In this document: positions 1-47,396 of the stretch, in pieces
Position numbering within the stretch: the stretch's first letter is position 1
How the letters are laid out: each line of letters starts with the position of its first letter
Assembly (NCBI RefSeq): GCF_019703515.2
Contig: NC_059346.1
Location: forward strand, 18,545,501 to 18,609,500
DNA: 64,000 bases
Direction of reading: 5' to 3'
From: Myxocyprinus asiaticus
Taxonomy: Eukaryota; Chordata; Actinopteri; Cypriniformes; Catostomidae
Program-made: the position numbers and the translations under genes
The notes under the pieces: generated by a model
Seen by the model: only the letters and a program-made list of their open reading frames with translations
The model's database searches: none
What the model was told of the DNA's origin: nothing

Positions 1-346
1 TTGGCGCCATTACTCTATTTTGATTGGTCATTCAAGAGACCCCCTTGAATAGAGTATTCAAGAGACCCCGTCACGCATGCAACACATCTTTTGTGAAAAG
101 CAGAGTTGTGCAGACCTTTCCAATGAAGTAATTTAGGTTCATAAGCCTACAGATGTGACAATGGTGAAGGTCATCATCAGTATCGTACCTTTTTCCTGAG
201 CTTTCTTCATATGTGGCAGAGCCGTTTGACACCATCAAAGCACATGGCCTCTAGCCGTCCATTTCCCATCATCTTTATCACCGAAGCATATTCTAGCACA
301 GGACTTTAGGTGATGTTATATGACTGAAGATCAGCTTAACCTTGTT

Positions 347-347
<1 letters not shown>

Positions 348-412
<65 letters not shown>
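348..412. repeat. (TA)n microsatellite
   Basis: About 65 bp of nearly pure alternating TA, followed by a short imperfect TA/CA tract to about 440. It lies in intron 2 of the eif1ax copy. The apparent tyrosine-isoleucine reading frame across it is a by-product of the repeat. Confidence 0.95.
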
Positions 413-418
<6 letters not shown>

Positions 419-920
419 TATATATATACACTGTATATATTATTTCTGGATTTGACTGACCTCTCACTTCATGTTGATGAATGCTTGTTAATGTTTACTT
501 ACCCTGACCATCCTCCTTGAAAACCAGCTCTCTCTTCTCAGACTCATTCTCATTCTTACCACGTCACCGATTTTCACCTCCCTTACCTAAAGGAAAAAAA
601 TGAGGACCCTGAATGTTCTTGTTAATGATAATGACAAGCATTGACCACTAGATCTTTCTCCCATATCGCAAATCCCTAATAAATGATGATATCTTATCCA
701 AACCAAGACACCTACAAAGCCAACTATATCCCTGCTCATCCAGGAACCCAACAGCTGAAGTGATGTAGTGTCTTCATAGATTCTGCACATTAACATACAT
801 ATTTTCTTTCTTTCCATTTTATACATTTTATATTGTAAAGTGTACAAGTCCCACTGCCAGGGATGCAAACTCATGAGCAGTGATAAAGGTGAGAAAGTCA
901 TAGCAGGTGTTCCATATGTA

Positions 921-1435
921 CAATCACTGAGCACTTTATTAAGAACACCTGTGCATCTACTTATTCATGTGATTACCTAATCAGCCAGTCGTCTGGCAGA
1001 AGTGCAATGCATAAAATCATGCATATACGGGTCAGGAGCTTCAGTTAATGATCACATCAACCATCAGAACTACAGTGGCATGATTGTTGGTGCCTGATGG
1101 GCTGGTTTGAATATTTCTGTAACTGCTGATCTCCTGGGATTTTCACACACAACAGTCTCCAGAGTTTATTCAGAATGGTGCCAAAAGCAAAAAAATTTCT
1201 GCAGACAGAAATGCCTTGTTGATGAGAGAGGTCAACGGATAATGGCCAGACTGGTTCCAGCTGACAGAAAGGCTATGGTAACTCAGATAACCCCTCTGTA
1301 CAACTGCCGTGAACAGCATAGCAACTCAGAATGCACAACATGTCGAACCTTGAAGCGGATGGGCTACAACAGCAGAAGACCACATCTGGTACTTTATTAG
1401 GATCATAGTGTTCCTAATAAAGTGCTCAATGAGTG
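921..1435 (+). mobile_element. Short non-autonomous Tc1-like element with transposase N-terminal remnant
   Basis: Inverted ends share the core GAGCACTTTATTAGGAAC (left from 927, right to 1431), and TA dinucleotides at 919-920 and 1436-1437 look like the target duplication. Inside, positions 1107-1400 encode a helix-turn-helix like the start of a Tc1 transposase (motifs [15 protein letters not shown] and MGYNSRRPH). There is no catalytic DDE part. The element sits in intron 1 of the eif1ax copy. Pieces of the same transposase family recur at 45167-45597 and 50143-50940. Confidence 0.8.
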
Positions 1436-2234
1436 TATATTTTCTGTTGATTTGTTTGTTGTATTTAAAGTATTCTTTTTTCATAAGCTTAAAGAACCCC
1501 TCTCAAATGATTTCAATAAGGAAAATGTAGAACATTTTTACCTCACAATTTGGCCAAATTTGCATCCCTGCGCTGTATTCATTGCAACTGTGTATGTAAC
1601 CAGACTAAATGATTACAAAAGATTTTGATATAGGGCCAAAAACTGTACTATTTTAATATATTCACTAAACTCCTTTCTATACATTTGGAAACTGCATCTT
1701 TGTTTACACTCCCTAAATGTAATCTGACATATTAAAATCTGAATTTGCATTTACCCCAAATATATACAGTTGAACTGTAGGACGTTAATATCACGTGCTT
1801 TTGTGTATTCATTTAACAGCGACTCGGGAAAGCAATCCACATACGCCAAGAGCCATGAACAAATCTATTTTTTATGTGTTAGAGAATGGTGGTAACGGGA
1901 ATTACATTAGTAACTGAACATTTCTACCTGCCCTAGATGCACATGTTCAGCGCGGGAGGTCTGTCAGAGCAACATCATGTTCATGGCATGGATGGCGCAA
2001 TGTGGCTATCCATGCGGTTGGTTAGCTTGCGAGCGAAGCTACATTGCGTCCAATGAAAAGTTGTTTGGAACAATAAAAGACGGCATATCTCCCTTACTTT
2101 TATTCTTTGGCATGTTCGTTTACTAAAACTGTGGTTGTAGTTCAGTGATGTCATATAACTTAAACGTTGAGTAAGAAATCAATAATTTAAAGGAAGACGT
2201 TGGATTCCTGTAAATACTTCCGCTTAGAACACTA

Positions 2235-2244
2235 CGCCTGCGCG
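2235..2244. promoter_or_regulatory. NRF1-like GC-rich site upstream of the eif1ax copy
   Basis: CGCCTGCGCG (CGCGCAGGCG on the minus strand) resembles an NRF1 half-site pair and lies about 120 bp upstream of the eif1ax start codon at 2113, in a locally CpG-containing stretch (1930-2250). This fits a remnant of a housekeeping promoter. It is a motif match by eye only. Confidence 0.3.
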
Positions 2245-2254
2245 TCATAAACAC

Positions 2255-4384
2255 TTTATTTATAATCCCAAGACACTAGAAATACAATATCCCAGATACA
2301 TGTTAATGGAAGACAATTACACAGCTACGACAGCTACGTCGTTTAAGTATATATAAAAAGAAAATATAAAATTGTATAGCAAGATTTGTTATTTTGGTTA
2401 AGCTTTGATTTTCCACCACAGGAATAAACTGCTCTACTAAGCACAAATGTGTTAACTTGAGGTGCTTTAAAGTATGGCCAATGATGGGACATTACAGAGG
2501 CTAGGAAAGAGACATATTTATCATTTCCACTGTGATTGTTACATTACAGCAGCAGCAATAAAAAAAGAAGAAAAAAAGGGCACATTTCTCAAAAATAACT
2601 CCAGGATAAAATTAGAACACAAGTCTCATCAAACCTGTGGCCTCACACATATTCATAAACATAGAAAACAGTTCATCTGCTAGTACAAAAATAATTAATT
2701 CTGAATAATCTGAGGAAATTATGATTGGAAAAACAATGAAACAACCTTGATTAATACAACCAACACATTTCCCTTTAATTTCACAGAGAGAATAAACAGA
2801 GAAAAAAAAAGTGTTACAAATTATTTGCAGTGAGTCAGCAGTTTACTGGTCATTCTGGGTACAAACTGCTAGCTCCTGCATATCTTTACCATTTCCAGTA
2901 AGAGATACAGCATACAAATGGTCTCATATTTATTCACAGGAACAGCTTTTTAGTTTTCTCTAAAAGATATTGGTCTGCTGCAGAGGAAGAAAATTCAAGG
3001 AATGAGGTCACTATATGGAATTATTTTTCTTTTTTGGTAAATCTAATGCCCTTTAAAGGAATTCCAGGTTCAATACAAGTTAAGTTAAATCGACAGCATT
3101 TGTGGCATAATGTTGATTACCACAAAAATGTATTTTTACTTGCCCCTCTTTTTTCTTCTTAAAAAAAAAAAAAAAAAAAAGCAATAATATACATTTACAG
3201 TGAGGCACTTACAATGGAAGTGAATAGGGTCAATCCATAAACATTAAAATACTCACCATTTTAAAAGTATAGCAGCAAGGCGCAAACAATATGCGTGTTA
3301 GCATGGTTTTAGTGTGATAAAATCGTTTACTAAATGTTTGTGTAAAGTTTTAGCCAATTTTTCAACTTTGTTGCCATGATTATATAATGTCAACAAACCC
3401 TAAAACGCCTATAAAAATGACTATTTAAACAACTTTACAGCTCAAATAATATGCTTTATGAGAAGAATTAATGTAAGTACTTTAATAAAATCATAAGCTT
3501 CATATTTCTGCCTTTAAACCCTCTAAAAATTGGCCCTATTCACTTCCATTGTAAGTGCCTCACTGTGACTTTGATTTTTGCTTTTTTTTAAGAAAAACAT
3601 GGGCAAGTCAAAATTATTTTTTGTGGTAATCAACATTATGCCACAAATGTATCGATTGAGCTTAACTTGTATTGAACCCAGAATATTCCTTTAAGACATA
3701 TTCAAACAATGTGCATGGCAAAGGGTGTTGTTCGGACAACTTTGCCTTATTACAACACTATATTAACATGAAATACTTGGTTTGTCATTCACTCAACATG
3801 TCTAGCCACACACTTTGAGGATTGTAAGTGTAATTGCTTAGTTTTCTTTGATTTTACACAAATGGTTTCAACACAGCAGTATGTTAAGACACCACTTGAA
3901 GTTGCATACAGTGGTATTACTGATTGATAGCTCTTTTGTTATAAGAAGAGAGGCATTCTAGTAAACTGTTTCAGCATGTGAGGTCTGTAATGAAGAGGGT
4001 AGGCACAGCTATGATCGGCCATCAATAATAGTATGGTCCATGCAGTTTCTAGACATAGCATCAACACAATACAGAAAACAAACTGTGTATCCCAGGCTCT
4101 CAACATCATACAGTATTATTTCCCAACACAGACTCACAGAAATACTTTTATATTCATATATATTTCCATATTATGTAAATTTATATAGCACTTTGATAAA
4201 ACAATTGTACATAGATTTAATAATCTCTTAAGAGATTTGTATAATATTCTACGTGATGCAGCAATGCAAAATGACAAAAGCTAAACAAATGTGTGCTGTT
4301 TTTTGTTTTTTGATTGGACTGTCATTCCACCGCACGACTCACACACTTATGTGCCTTTTGTAGTCTGGGGTTAGACTTGAGAGG
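2255..4384 (-). other. rps6ka3 3' UTR and spacer toward the eif1ax copy
   Basis: No coding exon is visible here. It follows the rps6ka3 stop codon at 4385-4387 and probably carries its long 3' UTR; RSK2 genes usually have one. Minus-strand AATAAA hexamers (TTTATT on the plus strand) occur at 2255-2260 and 2928-2933, but I cannot tell which is used. The stretch includes an inverted-repeat MITE (3053-3694) and a poly(A) run near 3160-3180. Confidence 0.45.
3053..3694. mobile_element. Palindromic inverted-repeat MITE
   Basis: Long inverted arms: the left arm reads TTAAAGGAATTCCAGGTTCA and onward, and the right arm is its reverse complement up to 3694. A further inner pair around 3198-3235 and 3533-3568 contains AGTGAGGCACTTACAATGGA and its complement. 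No protein is encoded. It has the form of a fold-back DNA-transposon derivative. Confidence 0.8.
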
Positions 4385-26189
<21,805 letters not shown>

Positions 26190-26470
26190 CTTCAAGTCCC
26201 GAACTGTAACTTACAACCACTCCGTGTAGTGATTTTACGCTGTCAGTACAAAGTTGCACTACAAAGAGTCCCACAAGCAGGATGAGCGCTATCTCGCGCG
26301 TAGAATATAAGACTAGTCCGGCCCAAATGCGTTGTGGGTTACTCTTTACTTTTCAAGTGTCCACCTCCTCTTCAAAGATTCTTTTGACAAAAATTCAAAG
26401 TATGTTTTTAACAGCAGAACGATTCACTTCCGTTCTCTCTCAACATGGCGTCGTCGTCCCGTTCACCTGG
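26190..26470. promoter_or_regulatory. rps6ka3 5' region, possibly a bidirectional promoter
   Basis: The region upstream of the rps6ka3 start (26189) is CpG-containing (TCTCGCGCG near 26290). On the plus strand CACTTCCG at 26425-26432 is an ETS-type site, and CAACATGGCGTC at 26441-26452 resembles a YY1-type motif around an ATG. There is no TATA box. The arrangement suits a CpG-type promoter firing minus-strand rps6ka3 and perhaps a plus-strand transcript. Confidence 0.4.
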
Positions 26471-26822
26471 CTGTCAGAACGAGGCTGGAAGAAACGTCAT
26501 CGCGCGTCATAGAGGGGAAGCGTTGCCATCCACTGGTACCCACCCCGTACTTTAGTGCCCAGGTAAAAATTTGGTCGATTAATGAATGCTTACTTAAATA
26601 AGCTCTGTCTGTAAATTGTGGCGTGGTTTTAAATTCCATTTTCATATCGCCTATTCAGTGGGGGAGCTGTCTAAACTCTATTTTTAGGGCACATTGGAGC
26701 ATTCTCGGTCGTATCTTTGTGATTAATTTGTTATCATTATGTAGAAGAGTCTATCTGTCTCTTTTAGGCTTTCTTCAAATAATTTTATCATTAAACCTAA
26801 TTTAGTTCCTCTTTAGAAATAA

Positions 26823-27066
26823 CAGTACACTTTACAATAGGATTGTGTTTGTTAACATTAGTTAACAACATTAATTTACATGAACAACAGCACTTATTAA
26901 TCTTGGTTAATGTTAATTTCAACATATACAAATACATTTTTAAAACAAAGGTTAATGCATAACTAACATGAACAATTGTATTTTCATAAATGAACATGAA
27001 CCAAGATTTATAAAGCTGTTATAAAGTAGTATTCATTGTTAGTTCATGATTCCTAATGTAACACAT
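26823..27066. mobile_element. Palindromic MITE (CACTTTACAATA family)
   Basis: Starts TACACTTTACAATAGGATTG and continues with the alternating GTTAACATTAGTTAAC motifs typical of a very common fish palindromic element; its right end is eroded near 27065 (AATGTAACAC). No coding content. Confidence 0.7.
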
Positions 27067-28548
27067 CTAAGTCAAGTGCACACTGAGTTGGATTACTTTG
27101 CTCCTCAAAACACAGCTAAGGAAGGGAAATCACCATCCCACAGCTGGCACATACACATCCAGCCAAAGGGCTTAGCATAAAGCTGATTTGGGGATTGTGT
27201 TTTATTCACGCTCTCCTTTTTCATGAGACCCATTTTATTTTGTGTCCCATTTTCTAGAAGCACTTTATGATCGTGCACCAAAGAGGTTTCTGATTTTACA
27301 TTTCTGTTAACTTAAATGTATTTTCTTTTTGATCAAAATTTGCATTCAATAATATATTTTAACTACAACAAAAGGGGGGATAATATAAAGTCATCAAATC
27401 ACAACTAAAGATTGTCTTGGAAACATTTATTTTTAGTCGTATGATAAAAACACCACATTGGATCACACAGCCATTGCCTGATTTTGTTGACTCATCCTGG
27501 TCAACAAGGCAAAAGGGCTTAACCAGTGACCCTGATGCCTCTTCATAACCTGAACAGCATCCTAACATCCAATGCAATAAATCATCTTCCAGCTACAGAC
27601 GTGTTTTAAATAACCCTATTAAAACAACCATTAATGCATTGGAATCACCAAAAGTGAAGTTGTATTCACAAGTATCATTGCTTTTTTTAAAAATAAATAC
27701 ATAAAAACCCTGTTTTAAATAAATGATTGAGATTTTGCTTTTTAAAATCCTACTCATCTTGGTTTTCAGATATAGTTATAGCTTAAGCGCTTTCAGGCCC
27801 AACATTATATATATATATATATATTAGTAGGGCCCTGTTTGCTTTCCAAGATACAACAGAATAAAATAACACTTCCCATTTTAAACCCCATAAATAACAC
27901 ACTTTTATTTATTTTGTATGCTTTACGTGATCAAATAGATTTACATTTAATTAATATTAATAAACCTTTCCCTTTCAACAATTATGGTCAGTTTAATAGG
28001 AAGTAGGGCTGAAAGAATTTGATGAAAGATATGATTTGGCAGCAACACCACACTCAATATAGAGTGAGATGTATGTGTGCATGTCTGCAATGACTGAACT
28101 TTGATACAGCTTAATGATGGGAGGTGTCTGTAATGCATGGACACTAAGCAATAGAGACATTGGGGTCACTTGAAAAGCACCAAAAGTTACAAGCCAAATG
28201 CCATCAGTTACACTCACCCATTGCCAATATGTATTTATGTTGTATTTTATTTGTTTTACATTTTACTGCATTTAGTTCAGTAATGAAACCTTTATAAAAT
28301 AAGTACTGAAGACTGTATTGGAATTATGCTAGGCTGAACTTATCATGATGAAGACAACAAAACAAGGCAATGATTAAATGTCAAAAAAGGTCTCTATGTG
28401 GTGGACAGATTTGGCTGGGTTTCCAAAAAACAGTGTCTATGAAACCTATAGCCAACTAAAGGCAATAGTATTTTGTTGTGATGTGCGCTTGAACAGGAGA
28501 TGGTCAGCTGTTCGGAAAAGGAGGGGAGTTGGGATGATGGAAGATAGT
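27067..28548 (-). other. pdha1 3' UTR and spacer to rps6ka3
   Basis: No coding exon is visible. The pdha1 stop codon is at 28549-28551, so its 3' UTR runs leftward. Minus-strand AATAAA hexamers lie at 27904-27909 and 27908-27913, about 640 nt past the stop, and are reasonable poly(A) signals. A short (AT)n tract is at about 27806-27825. pdha1 and rps6ka3 are in tandem, with 2.4 kb between the pdha1 stop and the rps6ka3 start. Confidence 0.5.
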
Positions 28549-42686
<14,138 letters not shown>

Positions 42687-43288
42687 GCTATTCACCCACA
42701 GCTAACCAGAAAAATGATTTCCTTCAGTCCTCAACGCCCAGCTAACGAGGTTTACACCCACTGCAGATTCGCTGCACATTCAGTTGGAAAAAATGCCCTC
42801 TGCTGGCCAAAGCACACACTACTAGAAATAAGACCAGTGAATCTCAGTCCTGCAGCTGGTGTCTGACTACTGAATGGAGCACTCTACTAATGTTCCCGAT
42901 GTGTGGGATCAGGTGTTATATAACGGAGTTATCAAAAATGTATAGTAATTTATTTTCGGATGCATTAATAAAATATGTTTTTATTTACTTCTACTGCTTA
43001 TGGTATATTCTTGATGTTATGATACATATCCATCATTTATTATCATTTATGAAATCTTATTAATGTATCTGAATTTCTGTAATCATGTATCTATGCATTC
43101 ATGTTATCAGTGTACTTGGTAATACTTGAAATGTATGCAGGGATATTAAGTATTTCTTTTTTATATAATGTTCAGTGACTAGATTACTTTTCATAGACAC
43201 ATCATTGTCTACTTGTTCAACTCTTTCTAGCGTCCTTAATTCCCTTCATCACTGTTGACCACTCTGTATTATATTTTTGATTTACTTA

Positions 43289-44712
43289 CAGTTGAAGTCA
43301 GAAGTTTACATACACTTAGGTTGAAGTCATTAAAACTCATTTTTAACCACTCCACATATTTAATATTAGCAAACTATAGTTTTGGCAAGTCGTTTAGGAC
43401 ATCTACTTTGTGCATGACATGAGTAATTTTTTCAACGATTGTTTACAGACAGATTGTTTCACTTTTAATTGACTATATCACAATTCCAGTGGGTCAGAAG
43501 TTTACATACACTAAGTTAACTGTGCCTATAAGCAGCTTGGAAAAACTCCAGAAAATTATGTCAAGCCTTTAGGCAACTAGTCAATTAGCTTCTGATTGGA
43601 GGTGTACTGAATTGGAGGTGTACCTGTGGATGTATTTTAAGGCCTACCTTCAAACTCAGTGCCTCTTTGCTTGTCATCATGGGAAAATCAAAAAGAAATC
43701 AGCCAAGGCCTCAGAAAAAAAAAAATTGTGGACCTCCACAAGTCTGGTTCATCCTTGGGAGCAATTTCCAAATACCTGAAGATACCATGTTCATCTGTAC
43801 AAACAATAGTACACAAATATAAACACCATGGGACCACACAGCCATCATACTGCTCAGGAAGGAGACGCATTCTGTCTCCTAGAGATGAACGTAGTTTGGT
43901 TCGAAAAGTGCAAATCAATCCCAGAACAACAGCAAAGTGCCTTGTGAAGATGCTGGAGGAAACAGGTAGACAAAGATCTATATCCACAGTAAAACAAGTC
44001 CTATATTGACCTAACCTGAAATGCTGCTCAGAAAGGAAGAAGCCACTGCTCCAAAGCTGCCATTAAAAAGCCAGACTACAGTTTGCAAGTGTACATGGGG
44101 ACAAAGATCTTACTATTTGGAGAAATGTCCTCTGGTCTAGTGAAACAAGCCGAAGAACACCATCCCAACCGCAAATGGGTCTTCCAAATGGAAAATGACC
44201 CTAAGCATACCTCCAAAGTTGTGTCAAAATGCCTTAAGGACAACAAAGTCAAGGTATTGGAGTGGTCATCACAAAGCCCTGACCTCAGTCTGACAGAAAA
44301 TTTGTGGGCAGAACTGAAAAAGCATATGTGAGCAATGAGGCCTACAAACCTGACTCAGTAACACCAGTTCTGTCTGGAGGATTGGGCCAAAATTCCAGAA
44401 ACTTATTGTGAGAAGCTTGTGGAAGGCTACCTAAAAAGTTTGACCCAAGTTAAAGAATTTAAAGGCAATGATACCAAATACTAACAAAGTGTATGTAAAA
44501 TTCTGACCCACTGGGAATGTGATGAAAGAAATAAAAGCTGAAATATATAATTCTCTCTACTATTATTCTGACATTTCACATTCTTAAAATAAAGTAGTTA
44601 TCCTAACTGACCAAAGACAGGGAATGTTTTTTATGATTAAATGTCAGGAATTGTGAAAAACTGAGTTTAAATGGATTTGACTAAGGTGTATGTAAACTTA
44701 TGACTTCAACTG
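43289..44712 (+). mobile_element. Sleeping-Beauty-type Tc1 element, defective
   Basis: Flanked by TA (43287-43288, 44713-44714). Each terminal repeat holds two direct repeats, the IR/DR arrangement: CAGTTGAAGTCAGAAGTTTA at 43289 and GGGTCAGAAGTTTACATACA from about 43490, mirrored at 44484-44515 and 44683-44712. The transposase is a pseudogene: the N-terminal DNA-binding part (KIVDLHKSGSSLGAISKYLK) is readable around 43715-44009, then come stops, a frame change and a deletion removing most of the catalytic region. The second Asp region ([10 protein letters not shown]) and the Glu region (LTENLWAELKK) are still readable at 44190-44330. Confidence 0.9.
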
Positions 44713-45166
44713 TATTGTTTTAATTATAAGTGAAATCTTCAGGTAGAATTCTGTTCTGTTCTGTTTCTTTATGTTTTCAAGAATTTCTGCATTCAAGAAT
44801 GGTCTGGATGTCATTTACAAGTATAAATAAGACCTTTTTGTTCTCTCTAAACATCTTTTCCTTCATGGGAATGTGACTGTGTTTTTGTTAATAGGGTGCC
44901 TCATAGCCAATCAACTTCCCTAGAATAGATGTCTCATGAACATCACGAGTAAAATGGCCCCACAACTCATGAAACATACTTCAGTGCTAGAATTAGTTAT
45001 TGCTATGAAAAAAAATTGTTTATGTCTTAAATAGTACTGTTCACACAGTCGGAGGTGCCCCACGAAAACCAATTTTGCAGAGACTTTGTGTACTTTTAAG
45101 GTAGAGCTTATGCATGCACATTTAATTATATAGGTTTGGATGGATATCTCCTTTTCCTCTCTGCAT

Positions 45167-45597
45167 TGGTCAGCCACAACATTAAAATCACCTGCCTAAT
45201 ATTGTATAGGTCTGAGTTACCGTAGACTTCGTCAGTTCAAACCAGTCTGGCCATTCTCTTTTGACCTCTCTCATCAACAAGGCGTTTCCATCCACAGAAC
45301 TGCCCCTCACTGGATGTTTTTTGTTTTTGGCACCATTCTGAGTAAATTCTAGAGACTGTTGTGTGTGAAAATCCCAGGAGATCAGCAGTTACAGAAATAC
45401 TCAAACCAGCCCATCTGGCACCAACAATCATCCATGCAATTATCTAATCAACCTATCGTGTGGCAGCAGTGCAGTGAATAAAATCAGGCAGATATGGGTC
45501 AGGAGCTTCAGGTAATGCTCACAACCATCAGAATGGGGAAAAATATGATTTCAGTGATTTGGACCATGGCATGATTGTTGGTGCCAGTTGGTGCTTG
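45167..45597 (-). mobile_element. Truncated Tc1-like element (GGTCAGCCACAACATT end)
   Basis: One end (GGTCAGCCACAACATTAAAA) and the transposase N-terminal fragment on the minus strand ([15 protein letters not shown], 45237-45431) match the family at 50143-50940. It stops abruptly at about 45597, where a Sleeping-Beauty-type sequence begins. Confidence 0.75.
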
Positions 45598-46596
45598 GTG
45601 TGAAAAGTGCAAATCAATCCCAGAACAACAGCAAAGGGCCTTGTGAAGATGCTGGAGGAAACAGGTAGACAAGTATCTATATCCACAGTAAAACAAGTCC
45701 TATATCGACATAACCTGAAAGGCTGCTCAGCAAGGAAGAAGCCACTGCTCCAAACCCACCATAAAAAAGCCAGGCTACAGTTTGCAAGTGTACATGGGGA
45801 CAAAGATCTTACTTTTTGGAGAAATGTCCACTGGTCTGATGAAACAAACATTTAACTGTTTGACCATAATGACCATCATTATGTTTGGAGGAAAAAGGGT
45901 GAAGCTTGCAAACCGAAGAACACCATCTCAACCGTGAAGCATGGGGGTGGCAGCATCATGTTGTGGGTGCTTTGCTGCAGGAGGGACTGGTGCACTTCAC
46001 AAAATAGATGGCATCATGAGGAAGGAAAATTATGTGGATATATTGAAGCAAAATCTCAAGACATCAGCCAGGAAGTTAAAGCTCTGCCGCAAATGGGTCT
46101 TCCAAATGGACAATGACCCCAAGCATACCTCAAAAGTTGTGGCAAAATGGCTTAAGGACAACAAAGTCAAGGTATTGGAGTGGCCAACACAAAGCCCTGA
46201 CCTCAATCCTAAAAAAGTGTGTGCGAGCAAGGAGGCCTACAAACAGTTACACCAGTTCTGTCTGGAGGAATGGGCCAAAATTCCAGCAACTTATTGTTAG
46301 AAGCTTGTGGAAGGCTACCCAAAATGTCTGACCCAAGTTAAACAATTTAAAGGCAATGTAACCAAATACTAACAAAGTGTATGTAAACTTCTGACCCACT
46401 GGGAATGTGATAAAAGAAATAAAAGCTGAAATCATTCTCTCTACTATTATTCTGACATTTCACATTCTTAAAATAAAGTAGTGATCCTAACTGACCAAAG
46501 ACAGGGAATGTTTTCTACGATTAAATGTCAGGAATTGTGAAAAAATTAGTTTAAATGTGTTTGGCTAAGGTGTGTGTAAACTTTTGACTTCAAATG
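45597..46596 (+). mobile_element. 5'-truncated Sleeping-Beauty-type element with decayed transposase
   Basis: Starts inside the transposase gene and runs to the right terminal repeat (to 46596, ending GACTTCAAATG, next to TA). Readable catalytic parts include the first Asp region (WSDETNI, followed by a stop), the second ([10 protein letters not shown]) and the SPDLNP stretch, where the Glu motif is lost. A frameshift lies near 45965 and a stop near 46300. It is closely related to 43289-44712 but keeps the catalytic part that copy lost. Confidence 0.85.
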
Positions 46597-46838
46597 TATA
46601 TAAAGCTTCTTTTTCATTTAAAATACAAAATAAAATAAAAATGTTTCTTTCTCTTTTCATTTTCTTTTAGTTTTTACTTTCTATCAAGGCAGATTAAAGT
46701 AAAGTGAAAATGTGTTATTATGAAATCTAAGTAAAGACTCTTTAAATTCATCAGTGTCCTCGTTTAGCTGCATCTTCATGGCCCCAGTCTCCTCACTTCC
46801 TTCGACCAAGCTTCATCGAGGACACTTTTGTTGTTTCT

Positions 46839-46871
46839 CGGAAGTGACGAAAGCTAAGCACTGATGGCGGC
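46839..46871 (+). promoter_or_regulatory. ETS and YY1-like sites at the ctdnep1 promoter
   Basis: CGGAAGTGACG (46839-46849) fits an ETS site next to a CRE-like half site, and GATGGCGGC (46863-46871) fits a YY1 site. They lie about 530-560 bp upstream of the ctdnep1 start at 47397, in CpG-bearing sequence. Motif recognition by eye only. Confidence 0.4.
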
Positions 46872-47396
46872 TCACAGTTTGCTCCCGGATATGTACTGAA
46901 ACAAATTTAATGGCGTCTGATTGGACTTTTTGCTCACTTGGCCATTTGTCTGGAGTCTTGAGATTAACGTCGAAGCAGTCGAGCACAAGGGTCGTGAGTT
47001 CAAAGCAGGAAAATTTGTTGTAGAGCTCGCTGGATCCAAGGCTAACTGGCTTCCCAGTAAAATACAAGTCCTATTAGCTTGTGATCTCAGAGGTTTGTTT
47101 GTATGCGTGGCTACACACTTTAAAACAGCGAAAAGATCACTGATGACGTTGGACATTTTAGTTCTTTTGTGACAGCGGCTCGCCGGTCCAAGTGCAGCCG
47201 AGTCACCGTTTGCCTGTTTCTCTGGTTTGGCTAACGACGATTGAGTTACTTTGGAGAGCAGACAAGCAGAGGGAAGTGGTTAGCCAACCCGATTAGCTGC
47301 AGCCGTAAGACTAGTTCTTCTAAAGTCATTGGTCTCTACTGGTGTTGTCTGAGTCTCTTCTATGATTCACCTTTGCGCCAATACTCCACTGTAAAC

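Larger units (their letters stand above)
189..2113 (-). pseudogene. eif1ax: Decayed eif1ax copy (eIF1A), three exons, 3' part outside the window
   Basis: Three minus-strand exons match eIF1A, the initiation factor that helps the 40S ribosome scan for start codons. Exon 1, 2113-2098, encodes MPKNK and ends at a GTAAGG donor. Exon 2, 586-503, follows a pyrimidine-rich acceptor, holds the basic tail and the stretch KRELVFKEDGQ, and ends at GTAAGT. Exon 3, 292-189, encodes most of the OB-fold start, including [11 protein letters not shown] and KLRKK, and ends at GTACGA. All phases join correctly. However, exon 2 has TGA in the conserved NRRRGK motif (NR-stop-RG, with a nearby Lys to Glu change) and exon 3 has TGA after CHI where the family has Arg. 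Both fit CGA to TGA changes at CpG. Later exons (VWINTSD onward) would lie left of position 1. The position next to rps6ka3 matches human EIF1AX-RPS6KA3 order. I infer a non-functional duplicate; sequencing error at two sites is the alternative. Confidence 0.8.

Noticed and set aside
320..520. Open frame of alternating Tyr and Ile codons
   Set aside because: Produced by the (TA)n microsatellite; no coding evidence. The same holds for the frame at 56126-56398.
1107..1400. 97-aa open frame with a helix-turn-helix as a possible host gene
   Set aside because: It lies between Tc1-type inverted ends with TA duplications and matches only the start of a transposase; it is an element remnant.
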